A stretch of 64,000 nt of DNA from RPQJ01 sp963748985 (GTDB lineage: Bacteria > Pseudomonadota > Gammaproteobacteria > Steroidobacterales > Steroidobacteraceae): positions 10,501 to 74,500 of the forward strand of contig CAVVKQ010000014.1 of assembly GCA_963748985.1 (NCBI GenBank), read 5' to 3'. Shown piece after piece: positions 57,887 to 64,000 of the stretch. Each line of letters begins with the position of its first letter. Position 1 is the first letter of the stretch. The notes under the pieces are model-generated. The model was not told the origin of the DNA. It saw only the letters and a program-made list of their open reading frames with translations, and ran no database searches. A program made the position numbers and the translations under genes.

Positions 57887-58876
57887 CTACGCGGTCACGT
57901 CGACGACGACGCACCCGTTCGAACCGCCCTGCTCGACGAGCTCGTTGGCGCGTGCAATCTCGCTGAGCGGCACACGCTCGGCAATGCGGTGCAGGAGCAT
58001 GCCGTCGCGGAATGCTTGCGTGATGTCGGCGATCGCCTGCTTCTTGGCCCGCTCCGGCATCGAATACACGATGACGAAATGGATCGTGAGGTCCAGGTAC
58101 ATCAGGCGGAAGAACGGCAGCGGCGGCTCCTTCATCTGTGTCGACGAATACGTCGCGATGACGCCGCCGGTGCGGATACAGTTCAGGACTTCCGGCAGAT
58201 TCGCGCCGAACTCGACGTCGATTACTCGATCGACCGGTTTGCCGTCGTTGAGCGCCTTGACGCGCTCGCCCCAACCGGGCTCTCGGTGATTGAGAACATG
58301 CTTCGCACCCGCTGCACGACACACGGCCTCGTCACGGGAATTGCTCGCAGACGCTATCACCCGGGCGCCGGCCATCTTCGCCCACTGGATGGCGTAGTAA
58401 CCGACTCGTCCGGCACCACCGGTCACCAGCACGCTCTGTCCTGCAATCGGGCCGTCGGCCAGCACGCACCGATGGGCGGTCATGATCGGGATGCCGGCGC
58501 AGGCGCCGACGTCGAAGCCTGCTTCGATCGGCAACGTCACCGCGCGCGCGGCATCGAGCGCCACATACTGCGCAGCCGTGCCGAAGCGACGGCCGAATTG
58601 CGCCTGGTAGACCCAGACCTTCTCGCCGACTCGTTTCGAGTCGACCTCGTCGCCGACCGCCTCGATCACGCCGGCGCCGTCGCTGTTCGGGATCACGTAG
58701 CCGTCGTCGAGCAGGTCGGGGAACGAGCCGGCGCGCTTCTTGACGTCTGACGGATTGACGCCGCTCGTGCGCAAACGTACCAGCACCTCACCAGGGCCTG
58801 CGACGGGTGTCGGCTTCTCGCCGACCACCAGCACGTCGCGTGCGGCGCCAAACCTCTCGAACCACGCTGCTTTCAT
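57887..58876 (-). CDS. Quinone reductase-like medium-chain dehydrogenase
   Basis: 329 residues. GroES-like half with VLVRLRTSGVNPSDVKKRAG, a GAGVIEAVGDEVDSKRVGEK stretch, and the Rossmann half with SVLVTGGAGRVGYYAIQWAK (about 148-167) and IASASNSRDEAVCRAAGAKH. Catalytic zinc ligands are missing, so NADPH:quinone/enone reductase activity is more likely than alcohol oxidation. It lies 22 nt after the SDR gene and 5 nt before the MFS gene. Confidence 0.87.
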   Translation of the reverse strand: MKAAWFERFGAARDVLVVGEKPTPVAGPGEVLVRLRTSGVNPSDVKKRAGSFPDLLDDGYVIPNSDGAGVIEAVGDEVDSKRVGEKVWVYQAQFGRRFGTAAQYVALDAARAVTLPIEAGFDVGACAGIPIMTAHRCVLADGPIAGQSVLVTGGAGRVGYYAIQWAKMAGARVIASASNSRDEAVCRAAGAKHVLNHREPGWGERVKALNDGKPVDRVIDVEFGANLPEVLNCIRTGGVIATYSSTQMKEPPLPFFRLMYLDLTIHFVIVYSMPERAKKQAIADITQAFRDGMLLHRIAERVPLSEIARANELVEQGGSNGCVVVDVTA

Positions 58877-58898
58877 CGATTTTGCCCAGTGCCTGAAT

Positions 58899-59672
58899 TC
58901 AGTCGTCGAGCCAGTTCGACAATGATTCCGTGTGGCCGTCCACGCCGATGATCTGGCCCGAAATCATCCGGCCCTGCGACGAGGCGAGAAAGTACGCCAT
59001 GTTGGCGACGTCTTCCGCATCGACGAACTGCCGCAGCGACACCTGCCGCTCATAGAGTTTGCGAATCTCCGCCGCCGTCATCCCGCGCGCAATCGCGTCA
59101 CGCTCGATGACACCGTCGATGCGCGGGCCCTTGATGCTGCCAGGGCAGATCGCGTTGACGCGGATGCCCTCAGGACCGAGTTCCATCGCCAGTGTCTTGG
59201 TGAAGCCGAGCAGCGCCCACTTGCAGGCGGCGTACGGTGTGCGTAACGGAAAGCCGAAGAACGCCGCGCTCGACGAAATGTTGACGATCGAGCCGCCGCC
59301 CGCGGCACGGATCAGCGGCACGGCGCGACGCGTGCAGTAGAACTGGCCGCTCAGATCGACGGCGATCGTGCGATCCCAGTCGGCCGGGTCGATCTTCTCG
59401 ACCGGTGCCGTGGGACCGGCGATGCCGGCGTTGTTGACCATCACATCCACGCGACCGAATTTGGCGGCGATCTCGTCGAACCAGGCGTCGACCTGCATTG
59501 AATCGGCGACGTCGACGATGCTGGCCATTGCCTTCGGATGCGAGGTGCGGAATTCCTGGACCGCGGCCGGATCCGCGTCGCCGACATGAACGCGAAACCC
59601 GCCTTCGGCGAAGCGTTCGGCAATGCTGCGGCCCAGGCCCGTCGCGGCCCCGGAAATTACTACGACCGGCAT
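58899..59672 (-). CDS. Short-chain dehydrogenase/reductase (SDR)
   Basis: 257 residues from ATG 59672 (MPVVVISGAATGLGRSIAER). The classical SDR pieces are the TGxxxGxG-like GAATGLGRSI, DVMVNNAGIAGPT, ISSSAAFFG (Ser) and TPYAACKWALLGFTK (Tyr and Lys), and the C-terminal GRMISGQIIGVDGH. An Asp (GDADP) after beta2 suggests NAD preference. A longer frame up to 59729 adds residues without family support. Substrate unknown. Confidence 0.88.
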   Translation of the reverse strand: MPVVVISGAATGLGRSIAERFAEGGFRVHVGDADPAAVQEFRTSHPKAMASIVDVADSMQVDAWFDEIAAKFGRVDVMVNNAGIAGPTAPVEKIDPADWDRTIAVDLSGQFYCTRRAVPLIRAAGGGSIVNISSSAAFFGFPLRTPYAACKWALLGFTKTLAMELGPEGIRVNAICPGSIKGPRIDGVIERDAIARGMTAAEIRKLYERQVSLRQFVDAEDVANMAYFLASSQGRMISGQIIGVDGHTESLSNWLDD

Positions 59673-59816
59673 GTGGGCCACCCGAACCTCCTGATCTCGT
59701 GGTTGAAACCTGCTCAACTTGGCTGACATGCCACAAGCGACTCATGCTTTTAGCCGCAATAGATCCCGAGGGCGGACGGTGATCAAACGATGCCTTCGCC
59801 CCGTCCGAGTTGAATC

Positions 59817-60362
59817 TCAGGCCGGCGGCAGGTAGTCGAAAATGAACGTGATCCGATCCTCCGTGCCGCCATTCATGACGCTGTGCGTTTTCTGGTTGTT
59901 GATTTCGTAGGCCTGGCCGACCTCCATGCGACACGGCCGGCCGTCGATCGTGAAGCGCACCCGCGAATTGGTGGTGATCGGCACGTGGATGCGGTGACCC
60001 GCCGCGAAGGACGGGTGCGAGTCGCGGTGCGGCAGTATGCGGCCACCAGCCAGAAGCTTGGCGGCCATGGCGCGGAGAATCCTGCCACCCGGCGCGTAGT
60101 GCCGGCCAAGGATTTCCTGCATGACCGGTTCCGCGACCGCACCGAGGCGGTCCCAACCCTGCTTCCGGCCGACTTTCGCCTCCGGCCACGCTTCGACATC
60201 AGCGAACAGCAGCACGATCGAACGCGTCTGCTCGTGAACTTCGTAGTCCTGTTGTCGCTGCGTATTCTCGTTCCACGCCGCTTCGTCCTGGGCGAGGATG
60301 GCGGTGGCCAGGTCCTGCATTGCAACCTGACCGAAGCAGCGGATCGGTACGTCGATATCCAT
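59817..60362 (-). CDS. Aspartyl/asparaginyl beta-hydroxylase-family protein
   Basis: 181 residues; 2-oxoglutarate/Fe(II) dioxygenase fold of the AspH type. Iron ligand motif HRDSHPSFAAGHRIHVPITT (about 112-131), Arg RVRFTIDGRP and the second His in NNQKTHSVMN (about 156-165). It hydroxylates Asp/Asn residues or small amino acids in known homologues. It lies between the D-amino acid genes and the SDR-ADH-MFS genes; coupling to DgcA-type products is speculation. Confidence 0.85.
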   Translation of the reverse strand: MDIDVPIRCFGQVAMQDLATAILAQDEAAWNENTQRQQDYEVHEQTRSIVLLFADVEAWPEAKVGRKQGWDRLGAVAEPVMQEILGRHYAPGGRILRAMAAKLLAGGRILPHRDSHPSFAAGHRIHVPITTNSRVRFTIDGRPCRMEVGQAYEINNQKTHSVMNGGTEDRITFIFDYLPPA

Positions 60363-60406
60363 CCCTCTACGCTACTGCAGACGACGCGGACGGGCAATTG
60401 AGGCGC

Positions 60407-61389
60407 TCAGCCCCATAGCGCGGGATCCGGTGCGTGCATGACGCCGCGTTCGAAGCGGATCGGGTGGGGCCGATCGAGTCGCTGCAACAGCGGCCCGTCC
60501 AGGTCCGTGACGATGCAGGCCTGCGCCACCAGGAAGGCCGGCGCCATCGCGAGTGACGTGCCACACATGTTGCCCACCATCAGCCCGAGACCGAGACGCC
60601 GCGCCTCGGCGCACATCGCGAGCGCTGCCGTGAGCCCGCCGCACTTGTCGAGCTTGATGTTGACGCATTGGTAATAAGCGGCCAACCCGGCGAGCGAACG
60701 GCGATCGGTGCAGGACTCGTCCGCCGCGACCGGAATGGGACTGCGCAGGCCATCGAGCGCGGCATCGTCACCACGAGGGACGGGTTGCTCGACCAGTTCG
60801 ACGCCGAGCTCGTGCAGTTGCGGCAGCAGTCGCTCGAGCAACGTGCGCGTCCAGCCCTGGTTGGCGTCGACGATGATCCGGGCGGAAGGGTGCGCCTCCC
60901 GCACGCCGCGCACGAGATCGACGTGGCGTTCGGCGTCGACCTTCAGTTTCAGCAATGGAAAATGCCGCGCCTCGCGCGCCTTGCGCCGCACTTCCTGCTC
61001 GTCGCCGAGGCCGATCGTGAAGGCCGTGGTGAGTGGCGTCAGCGACGCGAGTAGCCGGCCGTGCGCCATGCGGGCACGCCCGGTCTGCTTTGGCGCGCAG
61101 GTCCCAGAGCGCGCAGTCGAGCGCATTCCGCGCACCGCCAGCCGGCAGCAGGTCGCGCAGTTCACGTGCCCGTCCGCCGGTGGTGCAGCGCGCACGCACG
61201 CGTTCGATCTTGCGGCCATCATTCGGGTGTTTCGCCGTCGTAGTCGACGCCCGCGGCCTCGGCCCACCCTCGCTGTCCATCGGGATCGGTCGTAGCACGA
61301 CGAGGACCGGGACGTGCGTGTGAGCGTCACGCGCGATTTCGAACGGCTCGATCAGCTCCCACGCTCGATTCGGGTGCGACGTCAATCAT
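60407..61389 (-). pseudogene. dgcA: DgcA-like N-acetyl-D-glutamate racemase (dipeptide epimerase family), several frameshifts
   Basis: Enolase-superfamily epimerase. The C-terminal two thirds from about 61045 are intact: FPLLKLKVDAERHVDLVRGV (Lys acid/base), IIVDANQGW (Asp ligand), ELVEQPVP (Glu), ADESCTDRR, NIKLDKCGG (second Lys). The N-terminal part from ATG 61389 (ATGA overlap with dgcN) lies in three frames: WELIEPFEIARDAHTHVPVL, then WAEAAGVDYDGETPE, then ARELRDLLPAGGARNALDCA. At least three or four single-base indels separate these. About 325 residues when mended. In known DgcA systems the enzyme converts N-acetyl-D-glutamate to the L form. Confidence 0.7.
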
Positions 61390-62386
61390 CCGGCCAGCAA
61401 CGCGCCACGATGGCTCGACACCGCCGCGCATCGGATCGCAGACCGGCACGCCCAGCTCGCGCTCGAGCGCCGCACGGTAGTATCGCCATCCGTCTTCGAC
61501 AGCGTGGACGAGTTGATGCTGACACCGACGCAGCGAATGTGCCGGTTCGTGACGCGCCCGGCACCGTGTACTCGCGCCACCTGCGGCAGCGGCGGGATGG
61601 GATAATCCGGGTATTACTCGATCGTGGTGCGCGAGGGATCGTGGCACAGCACGAACGCATCGGGCTGCGAGCCGTGCAGCAGGCCGAGCGTGACGCCCGC
61701 GTAGGCCGGATGAAACAGCGAGCCCTGGCCTTCGATCACGTCCCAGTGATCCGGCGTCATTGTCGGGCGAGAGCACCTCGGCGGCGCCGCGAGGAAGTCG
61801 GCGACCACCGCATCGATCGGCGATGCCGTTCGCCGGCGATCATGATGCCGGTCTGCCCGGTGGCGCGGAACGTGGCGCGGCGCCGTGCGCCCGCAGCGCG
61901 TCGGTGAGCGCGAGCGCCGTGTACTTCTTGCCGAGCGCGCAGTCGGTGCCGACGGTCAGCCACGCGTCGCCCGGTGCGCTTGCGGCCGGTGCCAACCGGG
62001 AGGCGACGGCGGGTGCCGCACGTCCACCAGCCGCGTGCCGGCCTGCGCAGCGGCGCGCACGAGGCGCGGAAACGACGTCAGTCGGGTATGCATGCCGCTC
62101 ACGACGTCGAGGCCGGCGGCGATCGCTGCTTCGAGATCGTCCTGCCAGTGCTCCGGCAGCACGCCGGTCGGCGCGACGCCGACCACCATAGAACCGGCGC
62201 CCAGCGGCGCGGCATCCGCCGGAGACAGGCGTGGCAAGCCGACGCTGACCGTGGCCGCGGGATGCGACCACTCGCCGATCACGTCGTCGCCGCACACCAG
62301 TCGCGCAGGCCGCAGGCGGTCTTGCAGTCCGACTTCAGCGCGGCGTCGCCGAGGTAGAGCAGGTAGGGTTTGCGCAGGACGAGCAT
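61386..62386 (-). pseudogene. dgcN: DgcN-like (DUF1611) D-glutamate N-acetyltransferase, many frameshifts
   Basis: From ATG 62386 the start MLVLRKPYLLYLGDAALKS matches DUF1611. Conserved pieces then appear in successive frames: DDVIGEWSHPAATVSVGLPR, GVAPTGVLPEHWQDDLEAAI and GLDVVSGMHTRLTSFPRLV; WLTVGTDCALGKKYTALALT (the phosphate-binding-like segment); ATGQTGIMIAG; DHWDVIEGQGSLFHPAYAGV and TLGLLHGSQPDAFVLCHDPS; ARVHGAGRVTNRHI, and DGWRYYRAALERELGVPVCD. Five or more single-base shifts are needed. It ends at TGA 61386 overlapping the dgcA-like ATG. The DgcN/DgcA pair degrades D-glutamate by way of N-acetylation. Confidence 0.7.
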
Positions 62387-62432
62387 GGTGTCGAAGCCTG
62401 GAGGTCGGGTGGATGTCGTCAGTCGGAATCGT

Positions 62433-63956
62433 TCAGGGCTGGTAGGCCGCGCTGCGCAGGACGCGGCCGGGACGCTTGCCGGTCACGGCACCATCACGCA
62501 CGACCCATTCGCCGCTCACCATCACGTCTGGAATGCCGAGCGGCGGCTCCTCCGGTTTCTCGACCGTCGAACGGTCGATCACCGTGGCGGGATCGAACAC
62601 GACCAGGTCGGCGACGAAACCCGGCGCGATGCGGCCGCGATCGGTGAGGCGAAGTTGCGCGGCCGGCAAACCCGTCATCTTGTGGATTGCCAGTGCCAGT
62701 GGCAGCAGCCTTTCCTCGCGCACGTAGTGCCCGAGGATCCTGGGATAGGAACCTGCGCCGCGCGGGTGCGCGCCGTGCAATGCGCCGTCGGTGCAGAACA
62801 TGATCTCCGGATGAGCGATGAACCAGCGCACGTCGTCCTCGCTCATCGAGGTGCCGAGGACGTTCACGTCCTGCTCGTAGGCGTCCGCGCCACCCGTCGC
62901 CTTGACGATGCGCATGTAGGCCTCGACCGGCGTGACCTGCCAGTGCGCGGCGATCTCGGCGAGTGTCTTACCAGCCAGCGCTGCCTCGGGCGCATAGTTC
63001 ACGATACGGATGTTCTGCGCGCCGCCATTTTCGACCAGCGCCTGTTCGACCTTCTGCGGATTGAAGTAGTCACGGTCGGGCACGATCACACGGATCGTGG
63101 AGTGCCAGTACGTGTAGGGGTAGACATCGGACTTGAGATCGACGCCTTCCCGCCGCGCGCGCTCGAACAATTCCGGCATGCGCTTCGCAGCCTGGTGCCA
63201 GACCGACGTCGAGCCCATCTTGATGTGGGTGATTTCGACCGGGAGCCGCGCTTCGCGGCCGATGCGCAGCACTTCCTCGAACGAGTCGAAGGTGCGACTC
63301 GCTTCGTCACGGACGTGGCTGATGTAGAAGCCCTTGGTGGCGGCCGCGATCTTCGACAGCTCGATGACTTCCTCGGTGGTAGCGCCGAAGTGCGCCGACT
63401 CGTATTCGAGACCGGTCGACAGGCCGAACGCCCCCGCCGCCAGTTCCCGCGCGAGCAGAGACTTCATCTGCGCGAGTTCCTGCGGCGTCGACGCACGGTA
63501 GAGGTCCTTGCCCATCACCTGCTCGCGCAGCGTCGCGTGGCCGACCATGCTGGCAAGGTTGATGGCTGGCGGGTTCGCCTTGAGCTGCGCAAAAAAGTCG
63601 CGCAGCGGGAAGTTCGACTCGCCAGTCCTGCCCGACCAGGATCGTCGTGATGCCCTGGCGCGGATTGTCGCGGCGTCCAGGTCTTCCGTCAGGCCGCCGC
63701 TGCCGTGGCTGTGCATGTCGATGAAGCCGGGCGCAAGCGCAAGCCCGTGCCGGTCGAGTACCGTCTCCCCCGCCGTTGCTGCCAGGTGCGGGGCGACGGC
63801 CGCGATCCGCTCGCCCTCGATGCGCACGTCGCCGCGGAACGGTTCGCCGCCGGTCCCGTCGTAGACGACGACGTTCGTCAACAGCACGCTTGCGGCCGAC
63901 AATGGATTGCAGGCCAGCAGGAGCGCGGTCACCAGGACGGAACGGGTCATGTTCAT
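62433..63956 (-). CDS. N-acyl-D-amino-acid deacylase (amidohydrolase)
   Basis: About 507 residues from ATG 63956 (MNMTRSVLV; ATG 63950 is also possible), with a signal peptide ending near LSAAS. Amidohydrolase features: APGFIDMHSHGSGG (about 75-88, HxH), the Lys/Glu region, ITHIKMGSTSVWHQAAKRM, YISHVRDEA and TDGALHGAHPRG, as in D-aminoacylases. Residues about 98-112 look foreign (ARASRRSWSGRT), because two compensating single-base shifts near 63660 and 63624 misread what in the other frame is QGITTILVGQD. Exported; it would release free D-amino acids from N-acyl forms outside the cytoplasm. Confidence 0.85.
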   Translation of the reverse strand: MNMTRSVLVTALLLACNPLSAASVLLTNVVVYDGTGGEPFRGDVRIEGERIAAVAPHLAATAGETVLDRHGLALAPGFIDMHSHGSGGLTEDLDAATIRARASRRSWSGRTGESNFPLRDFFAQLKANPPAINLASMVGHATLREQVMGKDLYRASTPQELAQMKSLLARELAAGAFGLSTGLEYESAHFGATTEEVIELSKIAAATKGFYISHVRDEASRTFDSFEEVLRIGREARLPVEITHIKMGSTSVWHQAAKRMPELFERARREGVDLKSDVYPYTYWHSTIRVIVPDRDYFNPQKVEQALVENGGAQNIRIVNYAPEAALAGKTLAEIAAHWQVTPVEAYMRIVKATGGADAYEQDVNVLGTSMSEDDVRWFIAHPEIMFCTDGALHGAHPRGAGSYPRILGHYVREERLLPLALAIHKMTGLPAAQLRLTDRGRIAPGFVADLVVFDPATVIDRSTVEKPEEPPLGIPDVMVSGEWVVRDGAVTGKRPGRVLRSAAYQP

Positions 63957-64000
63957 GTCGGCCACTGGACAGGTTCGGTGCCGAGATCATACCTGCGGAT

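Overview
The window is one GC-rich bacterial chromosome segment with dense, short-spaced operons on both strands. The gene families (GlgX/GlgB/GlgP, RimO of E. coli length, SlyD, GlmS, YcbB-type L,D-transpeptidase, UrcA-family protein, MscK-like channel, M28 and S9 peptidases) suggest a gammaproteobacterium of the Steroidobacter/Xanthomonad/Nevskia kind. That placement is inference from gene content; no rRNA, tRNA, transposase, prophage or CRISPR array was seen.

Layout. 1-7.8 kb: a minus-strand glycogen operon (lipoprotein, glgP, glgB, glgX; glgX leaves the window). 7.9-16.3 kb: methyltransferase, hsp20-lon, then S9 peptidase, MATE exporter and DedA protein. 16.5-27.2 kb: mechanosensitive channel plus CbiM-like protein, frameshifted M28 peptidase, FmdB-like protein, pirin, rimO, L,D-transpeptidase, dehydrogenase. 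27.3-30.9 kb: slyD and small genes, two of them frameshifted. 30.9-38.2 kb: amine oxidase, methyltransferase, lipid-anchored glycogen debranching-like enzyme, sarcosine/dimethylglycine dehydrogenase-like flavoprotein. 38.3-44.5 kb: outer-membrane protein, lipoprotein, carotenoid/retinol-type oxidoreductase, triheme cytochrome c, M19 dipeptidase, MBL hydrolase. 44.7-52.2 kb: a five-gene redox operon. 52.2-55.6 kb: Fic protein in an AT-rich pocket, then glmS. 55.8-64 kb: a minus-strand run of U32-like protein, MFS transporter, two dehydrogenases, AspH-type hydroxylase, dgcA-like, dgcN-like and N-acyl-D-amino-acid deacylase.

Most interesting. (1) The 44.7-52.2 kb operon couples an NfnAB-like NAD(P)H module to a 2-oxoacid:ferredoxin oxidoreductase (KorAB-like) and to a roughly 730-residue protein with a C-terminal single-cluster ferredoxin domain; I do not recognise that last protein. 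(2) A family of long perfect hairpins between genes keeps one 12-13 nt loop sequence (GGAAAGGCAGACA or its complement), while the arms differ in every copy yet stay self-complementary. (3) The glgB and rimO reading frames are each preceded by four C4 tracts at 7-nt period that end directly at an in-frame TTG. (4) The deacylase-dgcN-dgcA cluster suggests D-glutamate/N-acyl-D-amino acid catabolism.

Caution. Single-base frameshifts interrupt otherwise well conserved reading frames in at least eight genes and are densest at 60.9-63.7 kb. Residual sequencing indels fit this better than decay, but the sequence alone cannot settle it.
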